DNA from: Clostridia bacterium
GTDB lineage: Bacteria; Bacillota; Clostridia; Christensenellales; Aristaeellaceae
NCBI GenBank assembly: GCA_017431365.1
Contig: JAFRLF010000004.1
Coordinates: forward strand, 1-45,515
Direction of reading: 5' to 3'
DNA length: 45,515 nt
A model generated the notes under the pieces. It was not told the origin of the DNA and ran no database searches. It worked only from the letters and a program-made list of their open reading frames with translations. The position numbers and the translations under genes are program-made. Shown piece after piece: positions 33,506 through 41,983 of this stretch (the stretch's first letter is position 1; the number at the start of each line of letters is the position of its first letter).

Positions 33506-34288
33506 TCAGAACCTTCCCCCGATGCCCTTGAGATAATCGATGCTCTGCCGCATGCACTCCAGAGAATCGGTCTCCACCGCGTTGTCCTGCTCGATGAGGG
33601 CGTAGGTCACGCCCGTGTCGTCGCAGGTCTTCATGATCTTCGTCCAGTTGATGTTGCCCTGGCCGATGGGGGTCATCAGCCCGCCCTGATTGGCCAGGTT
33701 GCCGTTCATCTCCTTGAAGTGGATGATGTCCATCCGGCCCTTGACCTTTTCGATCCACTCATAGGGGCTCGCGCCGCCCATCTGCACCCAGTATACGTCC
33801 AGCTCGAACTGCATCTCGGGGCAGAACTCGTCGTAAAGCACCTCGAGGCCCGTCACGCCCTCCGCAAAGCGGTGGAACTCGAACGCGTGGTGGTGGTAGA
33901 TGAAGTGCATCCCGTTGTCGGCGAAGATCTTCGCGAGCGCGTTGGCCTTTTTGGCGAATTCGCGGTACCCTTCAGGGCTGTCGTGATAGGGGCCCGGCAG
34001 GCCGCCGATGCCCGGATAGGCGCATCCGATGGTCTTGTGATCCCGGATGACCTTGTCGATATCGGACTGCATCAGGTCAAAGGAGGTGTGCGTGCACACG
34101 CACTGAAGGCCGCTCTCCTGCAGCATGTCCCGCAGCCGCTCAGCGGGAATGGCCGTGTTGTAGCCCGACAGCTGGCAGATGTTGTAGCCCATGGCCTTGA
34201 GCTGCTTCATCGCGCTCAGCATGGTCGCCTCGTCCTGGCAGCGGTCACGCAGCGAGTACATCTGCGCGCCGATCTGAATGTTCGTCAT
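33506..34288 (-). CDS. Sugar phosphate isomerase/epimerase (xylose isomerase-like TIM barrel)
   Basis: 260 residues of the AP-endonuclease-2/xylose-isomerase-like barrel. GAQMYSLRDRC opens strand 1, YHHHAFEF and ELDVYWVQMGG carry likely metal ligands, and IIHFKEMNG and ALIEQDNA supply the later His and Glu ligands. Such enzymes isomerise or epimerise sugars, 2-keto-inositols or hydroxypyruvate. It follows the Gfo/Idh gene by 43 bases in one operon, a pairing typical of inositol or rare-sugar catabolism. Confidence 0.88.
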   Translation of the reverse strand: MTNIQIGAQMYSLRDRCQDEATMLSAMKQLKAMGYNICQLSGYNTAIPAERLRDMLQESGLQCVCTHTSFDLMQSDIDKVIRDHKTIGCAYPGIGGLPGPYHDSPEGYREFAKKANALAKIFADNGMHFIYHHHAFEFHRFAEGVTGLEVLYDEFCPEMQFELDVYWVQMGGASPYEWIEKVKGRMDIIHFKEMNGNLANQGGLMTPIGQGNINWTKIMKTCDDTGVTYALIEQDNAVETDSLECMRQSIDYLKGIGGRF

Positions 34289-34331
34289 AAGTATACTCCT
34301 CCCATTTTCATGCTCGTTTCAGGCGCGGGAC

Positions 34332-35357
34332 TCAAACCTTCTCCAATTGGACCCAGTCGCCCTTATCACTTGAATCCAGGATCGCCCGCACCAGCGCCAG
34401 CGCCGGGAAGCCGCTCCTCCCGTCGATCGGGAAAGGCCTTCCCTCGTCCAGACAGGCGTAAAAATCGCTGATCTGGGCGGCGTGACCGGTGCCCCAGTAG
34501 CTCTTTCCGACGGTCGTCAGCCCGTCGCCGCCGTTGATCAGGCAGAGGTTCTCGTCGCGGACGGCGTACAGCTTCGGCCCGAAGAGCTTGAGCGCGCCTT
34601 TTTCCATGTAGATGTCGACCTCGACCGGTGCGTCCGTGACGTTGTTGTTCGTCGCGTGGATGACAGCCCTCTGCCCGCCCTCGTAGACGGCCACGGCCAT
34701 CGCGTTGTCCTCGACCTCAATGACGCCTTCCAGCAGCCCCGTGAACGCGCTGGCGCGCACCTTTTCGATAGGCCCGCCCAGATAGCTCAACAGGTCCAGC
34801 GTGTGGATCGACTGATTGATCAGTACGCCCGCGCCTTCCGTTGTCTTCGAGCCCCGCCAGCCGGACTCCGTGTAATACGGCGGCGTGCGGTTCCACGCCA
34901 CCTGCGCCTTCATGCCCAGAAACGCGCCCATCTCGCCGGACATGATGAGGCTCCTGGCCTGCTGTACGGCAGGATTGTAGCGGTTCTGAAACACGACGCC
35001 GAGCCGCCCGGCGGATTGCTCCGCCGCGGCGATCATCGCCCGGGCGTCGGCCGTCATGATGGCCATGGGCTTTTCCGTGAGGACGTTTTTCCCCAGGCTC
35101 AGCGCCTCGATGGCCACGGGCGCGTGCAGATAGTGCGGCAGGCAAATGTGCACCGTGTCGATCCCCTCGCGGCGGATCGCCTCGTGCCAGTCGGCGTAGG
35201 GGGCGGCGCCGGTCTCTTCCGCGGCCGCCTGAAGGCGCTCGGGCCTGATATCGCACACGGCTTCGATGCGGACGCCGTCCATGTTTTTCAGGGCGGCGAT
35301 GTGAACGCGGCTGATGCCGCCGCAGCCGATGACCGCCGTGCGGTGGAGGTTTTTCAT
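34332..35357 (-). CDS. Gfo/Idh/MocA family NAD(P)-dependent oxidoreductase
   Basis: 341 residues. The Rossmann start is TAVIGCGGISRVHIAAL, and the catalytic EKP triplet is intact (NVLTEKPMAIMTADA). The C-terminal barrel includes NQSIHTLDLLSYLGG. It likely oxidises a sugar or cyclitol hydroxyl. The start is the ATG at 35355-35357 with GGGAG eight bases upstream; the 88-codon extension upstream overlaps the next gene and is not credible. Together with the downstream isomerase it forms a two-step catabolic unit. Confidence 0.9.
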   Translation of the reverse strand: MKNLHRTAVIGCGGISRVHIAALKNMDGVRIEAVCDIRPERLQAAAEETGAAPYADWHEAIRREGIDTVHICLPHYLHAPVAIEALSLGKNVLTEKPMAIMTADARAMIAAAEQSAGRLGVVFQNRYNPAVQQARSLIMSGEMGAFLGMKAQVAWNRTPPYYTESGWRGSKTTEGAGVLINQSIHTLDLLSYLGGPIEKVRASAFTGLLEGVIEVEDNAMAVAVYEGGQRAVIHATNNNVTDAPVEVDIYMEKGALKLFGPKLYAVRDENLCLINGGDGLTTVGKSYWGTGHAAQISDFYACLDEGRPFPIDGRSGFPALALVRAILDSSDKGDWVQLEKV

Positions 35358-35439
35358 GTCAGTCACTCCCATTGTCGTAATATGCCCGCCGGTCATGCGC
35401 GCCGGCGGATGTGTATATCCGGCGCAGCGTCCGCCGGGA

Positions 35440-36159
35440 CTATCTCGTAAAGGCGTAAACGCCGACGCTGACCGCCACGGCCAGGTTGAGCGAATCGATC
35501 TCCTCGCCCTGAGGGATGAACACGCTCTGCCCCATCCGGGCAAACTCGGGCGGCAGGCCGCTGGCCTCGTTGCCGAAGACCAGGGCATAGAGCGGCGGAC
35601 GCCCGCGCACCGCTTCGTCAAGGGGGATCGCGCCGTCCAGCATAAAGGGGAACAGTGTGTGCTCCGGGTACGCGCGCCGATAGTCCTCGAACGAGGCGTA
35701 CATCCGCGCGTTCACGGCAAAGAAGGCGCCCATCGACGCCCGCAGCGTGTGCGGCTCGAAGGCGTCCACGCAGGGCCTTATGATGGCAATATCCCGAATG
35801 CCGAAACCCAGACAGGCGCGGATGATCGTCCCCAGGTTCCCGCTGTCGGAGATGTGGTGAAGCACCACATGCGGCCTCTGAGGGTCAAGCGCCGCCTCGT
35901 ACTTGCCGAACACCAGCGCGGCGAAGCAGTTGTCCTTGCGCGATTCGCGGCGAAGGATCTTGTCCGCCGTCTCCTCGCGCACACCGAGCGCGGCGCAGCG
36001 CTCTCTGAGCCGGCCGACGCCCTCGCTGTCCATGCCTTCGCTGTGAAGAAGCAGCCTCATGGCCGCGGAGGGGCGGTATTCCAACAGTTTGAGCGAGGGG
36101 AACACGCCGAGACAATAGCTGTAATCCAGGGTTTTCTTATAGGGCTCCAGCCTGGGCAT
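35440..36159 (-). CDS. TrmH/SpoU family RNA methyltransferase
   Basis: 239 residues. The three SPOUT motifs are present: SDSGNLGTIIRACLGFGI, ALVFGNEASGLP and IDSLNLAVAVSV, which form the knotted SAM site. An N-terminal substrate-recognition region (~1-90) precedes them. It 2'-O-methylates ribose in tRNA or 23S rRNA; the target cannot be told. GAGGAGG lies before the ATG, 26 bases after the protease-like gene. Confidence 0.9.
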   Translation of the reverse strand: MPRLEPYKKTLDYSYCLGVFPSLKLLEYRPSAAMRLLLHSEGMDSEGVGRLRERCAALGVREETADKILRRESRKDNCFAALVFGKYEAALDPQRPHVVLHHISDSGNLGTIIRACLGFGIRDIAIIRPCVDAFEPHTLRASMGAFFAVNARMYASFEDYRRAYPEHTLFPFMLDGAIPLDEAVRGRPPLYALVFGNEASGLPPEFARMGQSVFIPQGEEIDSLNLAVAVSVGVYAFTR

Positions 36160-36185
36160 ACGCGCGCCTCCTCAGCATGTCTTTC

Positions 36186-37235
36186 TTATCTGAACTCCAG
36201 CTTCAGGTCAAACTCGATATAATCCGGGTTGTCGATCGTCTCGCCGTCCGCGTCCATGCAGCGGTAAACGCGCACGTGGATGGACGAGCCCTCTGTCAGG
36301 CTGTCCAGGATGGCGCTGAGGGCGTTGTAGTCCCTGATGCGCACGCCGTCGACCTCGGTGATGATGTCGTTGATGAGCATCCCCGCGCGATCGGCCGGCC
36401 CGCCCTTTTCGACGTCCACCACGATCATGCCGCAGGGCGTCCACTTGCCGACGGGCTCGTCAGGGCCGTCGACCTGCTGAACCATGATGCCCATGCGCGG
36501 GCGCTTGACCTGCCCGAAGGCGATGAGGTCGGCCGCCGCCGGAGCGATCACCTGAACGGGCAAGGCGAACCCGCAGGCGTAGTAGACGCCGCTGGCCGTC
36601 TCGCTGCTCAGCGCGGGCAGGACGATCATTCCCAGCACCGACCCATTCTCGCCGAAAAGGCCCGCGCCTGTGAACCCACCGTAGAGCGTCGCGTCCGTCT
36701 GGATGAGGTTGACCGCCCGGCCGAACACGCCCAGCGCGCCGCCGTCGCGGTTCAGCCCGGAGACGATCCCCCGGGTCGCCGTATAGGGGAGGATGCCCTC
36801 CTCCGCGTTGGCGTGGCCTACGACCATGACCTCGTCGAGCATGGACGCCTCGCCGTCAAGCGACAGCGCCGTCGCGCCTTCAATCCGCCGGTCGAGAACC
36901 AGCACCGTCAGGTCGATGGTTTCGTCCGTGCGCCGGTCGGTGACGCGGTATACCTCGCCATTCTCGTCCGTCACGCGGACCTCGTCGCACCCGGTCAGGG
37001 GATGGGCGCAGGTCAGGACGTAATTCTCGCCGTAGTACAGGCCGCTGACCATGGCCACGACCTGCTCCGTCTGCCCAGTCTCACGCGACCACGACTGGGT
37101 GACGCCTTCGACCTGGACGACGCCGCTGTGGACGCCGGTCCATATACCGCCCCAGTCCGCCTCAGCCAGCGCGGGCGCGCAGGCGGCAAGCAAAAGCGAT
37201 AGCGCCACCGCCAGGGAAACAAGCCTTCTTTTCAT
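36186..37235 (-). CDS. Secreted trypsin-like PDZ protein with Ser-to-Thr change (HtrA-like)
   Basis: 349 residues. The signal peptide has the possible lipobox LAAC (Cys19), so it is a lipoprotein or cleaved after PALA. The chymotrypsin-like fold keeps His78 (LTCAH) and Asp108 (TIDLTVLVLD). The IQTDA block that normally precedes GNSGGPL is here followed by GFTGAGLF, so the nucleophile is Thr189 instead of Ser. A PDZ domain spans ~245-325. It may be inactive and act as a folding or sensing protein. The start is the ATG at 37233-37235, 100 bases below a strong promoter. Confidence 0.85.
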   Translation of the reverse strand: MKRRLVSLAVALSLLLAACAPALAEADWGGIWTGVHSGVVQVEGVTQSWSRETGQTEQVVAMVSGLYYGENYVLTCAHPLTGCDEVRVTDENGEVYRVTDRRTDETIDLTVLVLDRRIEGATALSLDGEASMLDEVMVVGHANAEEGILPYTATRGIVSGLNRDGGALGVFGRAVNLIQTDATLYGGFTGAGLFGENGSVLGMIVLPALSSETASGVYYACGFALPVQVIAPAAADLIAFGQVKRPRMGIMVQQVDGPDEPVGKWTPCGMIVVDVEKGGPADRAGMLINDIITEVDGVRIRDYNALSAILDSLTEGSSIHVRVYRCMDADGETIDNPDYIEFDLKLEFR

Positions 37236-37342
37236 TCCGTGGAGCCCTCCTGTCGCTTGATATGGCGCACGGCGCCGATCCAAGCCGCACGGATGGAGAC
37301 CGGCATCGCCGCTCACCGTGCGGGCTTTCCGTTAACAGGCGC

Positions 37343-37371
37343 ATTATAGCACAGTCCTCAATTCATGACAA
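37343..37371 (-). promoter_or_regulatory. Promoter of the HtrA-like gene
   Basis: Minus strand TTGTCA (37366-37371), 17-base spacer, perfect TATAAT (37343-37348) with an extended -10 TG. It is a strong promoter with a leader of about 100 bases. Confidence 0.75.
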
Positions 37372-37382
37372 GAAGCGTTTCG

Positions 37383-38549
37383 TTACGCGTTATCAGCGCC
37401 GCGTATCGCGCCCGGTAAACGTGGAAACGTCTCCTCAGTCCTCCAGCATCTTGGCGCCCTGTTTGAGGTATTCCGTGATCGCGAGATGCTGGGGACACGC
37501 CCGCTCGCACTGTCCGCACGCGACGCAGTCCGAAGCCCTGTGTCCTCCGCCGCAGCGGCCTGATAGGCGGCCTTCGCCTCAGCGATCTGGCCGCTGCCCA
37601 GCTGTTTGTTCATCGCGGCGAAGATGTCCGGTATCGGGATCCGCTTGGGGCAGCCTTCCGTGCAGTACCGGCATGCCGTGCAGGGAATCGTCGACGATCT
37701 GCCCAGTATGCGCTGCGCCTCAAGGATGATCTCCCGCTCCTCGTCGTTCAGAGGCTTGAAATCCTTCATGTAGGAGAGGTTGTCCCTCATCTGTTCCAGG
37801 TTGGACATCCCGGACAGGACCGTGATGATGCCGTCCAGCGACGCGACAAAGCGTATCGCCCAGGAGGCGCACGACATATCGGGATGGCAGCCCTTGAAAA
37901 GCTCCTCCACTGCCTTGGGCGGCTTCGCCAGGGCGCCGCCCTTGACCGGCTCCATGACGGTGATCGACACGCCGTGACGGCGGGCGACTTCGTAGTTGGC
38001 GCGGGACGCCACAGACGGATTCTCCCAGTCGGCGTAGTTGATCTGCAGCTGAATGAAATCCACCTCGGGGTGCTGCGTCAGCAGCCTGTCCAGCAGTTCC
38101 GGCCCCGCGTGGAAGGAGAACCCCACATGCTTTATGAGGCCCTTCGCCTTCTGCTCCGCGGCAAAATCCCAGAGATGGAATTTGTCGTATTTCGCATAGT
38201 TGTTCTCCATCAGCGCGTGCAGCAGGTAGTAGTCGAAGTACCCCGCCCCCGTGCGCTCAAGGCTGGTCGTAAACTGCTTTTTTGCGGCCTTTTCCGTCGG
38301 CGCGATGAGGGCGTTCAATTTCGTCGCCAGCGTATATGATTCGCGGGGATAGCGGTCTACGAGGGCCTTTTTGATCGCGGCCTCGGAACCGATGTAAATA
38401 TACGCCGTATCAAAATAGGTGAACCCCGCTTCCATAAACAGGTCGACCATCTGTTTCACCTGCTCGACGTCGGTCGCCAGGCCCTTTCGCGGCAGCCTCA
38501 TCAGGCCGAAGCCGAGCTTCGGCACGTCTTTTCCAAAGTATTGCGTCAC
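37383..38549 (-). CDS. Aldo/keto reductase with ferredoxin-like tail (C-terminus frameshifted)
   Basis: 388 residues as read, from the GTG at 38547-38549 (GGAGG eight bases upstream). The aldo/keto reductase barrel ([27 protein letters not shown]) is followed by a 4Fe-4S motif [12 protein letters not shown] near residue 320. The last ~35 residues as read are implausible. In the next frame the same DNA encodes [19 protein letters not shown] and then [14 protein letters not shown] with a stop at 37435-37437, the expected second cluster. One base is therefore missing near 37536-37548. These enzymes reduce aldehydes or keto sugars. Confidence 0.88.
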   Translation of the reverse strand: MTQYFGKDVPKLGFGLMRLPRKGLATDVEQVKQMVDLFMEAGFTYFDTAYIYIGSEAAIKKALVDRYPRESYTLATKLNALIAPTEKAAKKQFTTSLERTGAGYFDYYLLHALMENNYAKYDKFHLWDFAAEQKAKGLIKHVGFSFHAGPELLDRLLTQHPEVDFIQLQINYADWENPSVASRANYEVARRHGVSITVMEPVKGGALAKPPKAVEELFKGCHPDMSCASWAIRFVASLDGIITVLSGMSNLEQMRDNLSYMKDFKPLNDEEREIILEAQRILGRSSTIPCTACRYCTEGCPKRIPIPDIFAAMNKQLGSGQIAEAKAAYQAAAAEDTGLRTASRADSASGRVPSISRSRNTSNRAPRCWRTEETFPRLPGAIRGADNA

Positions 38550-38592
38550 GATTATTTCCTCCGTTTCACACGTATCGCATGCGTTCGCACAC

Positions 38593-38621
38593 ATTATACA
38601 CACTAAACAGTTATGCTACAA
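38593..38621 (-). promoter_or_regulatory. Promoter of the aldo/keto reductase
   Basis: Minus strand TTGTAG (38616-38621), 17-base spacer, perfect TATAAT (38593-38598). The start site (about 38586) lies below the Met at 38603, which supports the GTG start at 38549. Confidence 0.55.
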
Positions 38622-38641
38622 CTCTCCGTTTTTCACGCTTC

Positions 38642-38672
38642 AAAAAAGCCCCGGGATGTATGACATCCCGGG
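38642..38672 (-). terminator. Terminator of the L,D-transpeptidase gene
   Basis: CCCGGGATGT and ACATCCCGGG form a perfect 10-base stem with a three-base loop, followed on the minus strand by GGC and six Ts (38647-38642). A classic intrinsic terminator. Confidence 0.85.
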
Positions 38673-38716
38673 CGCTTCGCAACCAATTGCGCTCGCCGTG
38701 CCTCCGGCAACGCGGT

Positions 38717-41700
38717 CTACTCCCCCGCGCCGCCGTCCGATTCGGGCTCATCGTCCGGCTCGGACGTTTCTCCCGGCTCAGGGGCTTCTCCCGGCTCGGT
38801 CGTTTCGTCCGGCTCAGGCGTTTCATCCGATTTGGGCGTCTCTCCCGGCTCGGTCGTTTCGTCCGGCCCGGGCGTTTCGCTCGGTTCAGGCGTTTTTTCG
38901 GGCGCGGGCGTCGCCTCAGGCTCCGGATCAAACAGCAGGTAATCGTTGCGGCAGTAGCCGATCAGCGCGCCCCACTGAACGCGGCTCCAGGTCTCCCCGC
39001 GATCCAGCACGCCGATCCGCGTGCCCTTCGGCACGCGACCCACCTCGTTCTCCGTGGTCGCAGGGCCCTTTCTCATAATGAGGTTGCCCGTGGATACGTT
39101 GACCGTGGCGTACAAATCAAACACGGGCTCCGGCGTAGGTTCTGGCGTGGGCGCTGGCGTGGGCGTCGGCGTTGATGCCGGCGCGTCGTAGAACGTCAGG
39201 AATGTGTTCTTACAGTATCCCGTGACGCTGCCGGACTGGATCAGGCTCCACGTTTCACCCTGCTCGAGGACCAGGACGTCCGCGCCCTTGCTGAGCTTCC
39301 CTACGGATTCGGTATCTGTCGACGGGCCCTTGCGCACGTTGAGCGAGCCGCTGGACACGTTTACAACGGCGCGCAGCTCCGCCGCGGGTTCCGGCGTCGG
39401 GGCAGGCGTGGGTGTCGGCGTCGGATCGTCAGTCGGCGCTTCTGTCGGCTCGTCGGTCGGTTCGTCGGTCGGTTCATCCGTCGGCTCGTCGGTCGGTTCA
39501 TCCGTCGGCACTTCTGTCGGCTCGTCGGTCGGCTCGTCGGTCGGTTCGTCAGTCGGCGCTTCTGTCGGTTCGTCCATCGGTTCGTCCGTCGGTTCGTCCG
39601 TCGGTTCGTCCGTCGGTTCGTCCGTGGGAACCGCCTCGACGGGTTCGCTCAAATATCGGCTCAGGCACCAGCCCTCGACGTCCCCGTATCTGACATAGGT
39701 CCAGCCGCCCTTTTCTTTCAGCACGACGACGGTCTCGCCGTTTTGCGCGTTTCCGACGACGGCGGTCCTTGCGCCCGGCCCCTCGTGCAGGTTGACAAAC
39801 CCGCTGCTGACGGCGATCTCGGAGACAAGGACAGCCGGTTCAGGCGTCTTAGTAGGCGCGGGCGTGTCTGTCGGATCAGCCGTCACCACGGGTTCCGGCG
39901 TCTCCGTCGGTTCGGGCGTGTCTGTCGGCTCGGGCGTGTCGGTCGGCTCGGGCGTGTCTGTCGGCTCGGGTGTGTCGGTCGGCTCGGGCGTGTCTGTCGG
40001 CTCGGGTGTGTCGGTCGGCTCGGGCGTGTCGGTCGGCTCGGGCGTCGGCGCTGGAGCTTCGTAGAAAGAAAGATAATCGTTGCTGCAGTAGCCGACGAGC
40101 CCGCCGGCCTGAACGCGGCTCCACTTATCCCCCTTTTCGAGGACGAGGACGTCTGTCCCCTTGCTCAGTTTCCCGATGACGGTGGCGCCGGTGGAGGGCT
40201 CCAGGCGGACGTTGAGAGAATCGCTGGACACTTGCACCGTCGCGCGCTGCTCCATGACCGGCTCCGGCGTCGGTTCAGGCGTCGGCGTCGGCTCGGGCGT
40301 GATCTCCGGCAGGACTTCCAGGTACCTGCTCAGGCAGTACCCCGTCAGGTCGCCGTATTGGATCAGGCTCCAGCCCTTTCGCTCGCTCAGGACGACGACA
40401 GTCTCGCCGCTCGGCACGGTGCCGGTGATCGCGGATTTTACCGCCGCGCTCTCGTGCAGGTTCACATAACCGCTCTTTGCGCTGACCGCTGCCCTGACGG
40501 GCGCGGGCGTGGGTTCGGGCGTGGGCGTCGGCTCAGGCGTCGGGACCGGCACGTCGTAGAAACCGAGGTAGCTGTTCAGGCAGTATCCTGTGAACGCGCC
40601 GGATCGGATGCGGCTCCACTCCTCCCCCTTTTCGAGGACAAGGACGTCAGCGCCCTTTTTGAGCGTGCCGACGATGGCCGTCTCGGTAAAGGGACCCTCC
40701 CGGACGTTGATCGTTCCGTCCGCCACCGTCACCGTGGCGCGATGCTCCGGTTCAGGTTCCGGCGCGGGTCTCGGCCCATCGGGCGAAACCGGCTGGTAGA
40801 CGAGCCTTTCCTCCGTCTCGACGTACTCCAGCAGATACTGACTGTGGCAGTATCCGACCACGCCGAGCGATTCGACCTTGGTCCACTCGTCACCCTTTTC
40901 CAGGACCGTGACGACCGTGCCCTTTTTCATCTCCTGGAGGATCTCGGACGCAGTATCCGGCGCCGCTCTCAGGATGAGCCACGTGCTCTGCACGTTGACG
41001 CACGCCTTGATTCTCTCACCGCGGCCGGAATCCAGCTCGTACGCGTCTACGCCGCCGTAGGTATCGATCAGGGAAGCCAGCTTCTCATCCATGGCGTCGC
41101 GCAGCGCCGCCGTGGCGACGCCATTTTCCTCAACGCCGTTGATCCGCTGAAAGAGGCGTACGGCCTGCGCGGTCACGGCGTCGTACTGTCCGGTCACAGG
41201 TGCCGTGTATACCTTCAGCGCCGTCAGGGTCTCCTGAAGCTGCCTGACGTCGTCGCCGCTGTCGCCTTGGCGCAGGTACGAGCGCGCGCGCGGCCCTTCG
41301 ACCGACTCGTCATAATAATAGGAATCCGCTTTGATCTGTTCCCGAAGCTGCTCGTCCACGGCCTGTCCCTTGTAGATGTACACCTCCGTGCCCGGAGGGC
41401 AGTGCTCGGCGATCCACTGAGCGTCGTCGGGCTTGAGGCGGACGCAGCCGTGCGACACGGGCGTTCCAAGCGCTTTGACTGAACTGCTCATCACAGAGCT
41501 GTCCTTCGGCGCGGAAAACAGGTACGAGTGAAACAGGATCCCGTTGACGATCCGCGAGGCGTACTTGACGTATGTGTCGCCGATCCTGTACCACTCGGTT
41601 CGCTCCTCCGTATAACGCGGTTCGGGCATGATATACTTGCCGAGCGGCGTGGCGTTGCTCGCGCCCGTGGAGCAGATCATCACCGCGACGACGCCGTTTT

Positions 41701-41866
41701 CATTCCGCTCATAGTTGTCGTACACCGTCACCAGCTGATTGGTGAGGTCGACCTCGATATAATAAAGGCTCTCCGCAGAGGCCGGAATGACCGACGACGG
41801 CAGCAGAGTCAGTATTATGCCAAGCGCGCACACAAGCGCCGCTATTTTTCGCCATTGCTTTTTCAT
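38717..41866 (-). CDS. L,D-transpeptidase with peptidoglycan-binding and seven SH3 domains
   Basis: 1049 residues. The signal peptide ends at about residue 31 (PASA). The YkuD L,D-transpeptidase domain is at ~34-166 with SHGCVRL (His139, Cys141, Arg143). A PG_binding_1 domain follows (~194-260), then seven SH3b domains, each with an NVR/NLH core and ending GYC...YL. They are joined by Pro/Thr/Glu/Asp-rich linkers, including long TPEPTD and TDEP repeats, and the tail is acidic. It should cross-link peptidoglycan or anchor to the wall; most members are near 300-500 residues, so this is very large. The start is the ATG at 41864-41866, with GGAGA upstream, below its promoter. Confidence 0.92.
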   Translation of the reverse strand: MKKQWRKIAALVCALGIILTLLPSSVIPASAESLYYIEVDLTNQLVTVYDNYERNENGVVAVMICSTGASNATPLGKYIMPEPRYTEERTEWYRIGDTYVKYASRIVNGILFHSYLFSAPKDSSVMSSSVKALGTPVSHGCVRLKPDDAQWIAEHCPPGTEVYIYKGQAVDEQLREQIKADSYYYDESVEGPRARSYLRQGDSGDDVRQLQETLTALKVYTAPVTGQYDAVTAQAVRLFQRINGVEENGVATAALRDAMDEKLASLIDTYGGVDAYELDSGRGERIKACVNVQSTWLILRAAPDTASEILQEMKKGTVVTVLEKGDEWTKVESLGVVGYCHSQYLLEYVETEERLVYQPVSPDGPRPAPEPEPEHRATVTVADGTINVREGPFTETAIVGTLKKGADVLVLEKGEEWSRIRSGAFTGYCLNSYLGFYDVPVPTPEPTPTPEPTPAPVRAAVSAKSGYVNLHESAAVKSAITGTVPSGETVVVLSERKGWSLIQYGDLTGYCLSRYLEVLPEITPEPTPTPEPTPEPVMEQRATVQVSSDSLNVRLEPSTGATVIGKLSKGTDVLVLEKGDKWSRVQAGGLVGYCSNDYLSFYEAPAPTPEPTDTPEPTDTPEPTDTPEPTDTPEPTDTPEPTDTPEPTDTPEPTETPEPVVTADPTDTPAPTKTPEPAVLVSEIAVSSGFVNLHEGPGARTAVVGNAQNGETVVVLKEKGGWTYVRYGDVEGWCLSRYLSEPVEAVPTDEPTDEPTDEPTDEPMDEPTEAPTDEPTDEPTDEPTEVPTDEPTDEPTDEPTDEPTDEPTEAPTDDPTPTPTPAPTPEPAAELRAVVNVSSGSLNVRKGPSTDTESVGKLSKGADVLVLEQGETWSLIQSGSVTGYCKNTFLTFYDAPASTPTPTPAPTPEPTPEPVFDLYATVNVSTGNLIMRKGPATTENEVGRVPKGTRIGVLDRGETWSRVQWGALIGYCRNDYLLFDPEPEATPAPEKTPEPSETPGPDETTEPGETPKSDETPEPDETTEPGEAPEPGETSEPDDEPESDGGAGE
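39421..39627 (-). repeat. Coding tandem repeat, TDEP-type linker
   Basis: 12-base units (TCGGTTCGTCCG and variants on the plus strand) encode repeated TDEP, broken by TEAP and TEVP variants, between SH3 domains 5 and 6. Such arrays change length by slippage. Confidence 0.85.
39901..40050 (-). repeat. Coding tandem repeat, TPEPTD-type linker
   Basis: About eight to nine 18-base units encode TPEPTD between SH3 domains 4 and 5. Neighbouring units are almost identical at the DNA level, differing mainly at synonymous positions. Confidence 0.85.
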
Positions 41867-41922
41867 AATGAAGTCTCCGTTTATCCTCGGGTCCGCATCC
41901 AATCTATATGATCCCATAAATC

Positions 41923-41951
41923 ATTATAAGGCAAACGGAAACATAATACAA
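41923..41951 (-). promoter_or_regulatory. Promoter of the L,D-transpeptidase gene
   Basis: Minus strand TTGTAT (41946-41951), 17-base spacer, perfect TATAAT (41923-41928), giving a leader of about 50 bases. Confidence 0.65.
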
Positions 41952-41983
41952 GAGTTGTTTTTTGTAAACCGCCCCGGGCAAAT

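Noticed and set aside
35402-35437. Hairpin CCGGCGGA/TCCGCCGG as terminator of the SpoU gene
   Set aside because: The stem is only eight bases with a 20-base loop and no U-run; GC-rich sequence gives such pairings by chance.
38550-38603. Cys-rich N-terminal extension of the aldo/keto reductase
   Set aside because: The predicted start of transcription lies downstream of that Met, and a GTG with a good ribosome site fits the family's N-terminus.
39421-40050. Short regular repeats that resemble a CRISPR array at first sight
   Set aside because: Units are 12 or 18 bases, lack unique spacers, and lie in frame within the L,D-transpeptidase gene as Pro/Thr/Asp-rich linkers.
39743-41482. 579-codon plus-strand frame opposite the L,D-transpeptidase
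   Set aside because: It mirrors the SH3 repeat structure and has no recognisable domain, so it is a shadow of the real gene.
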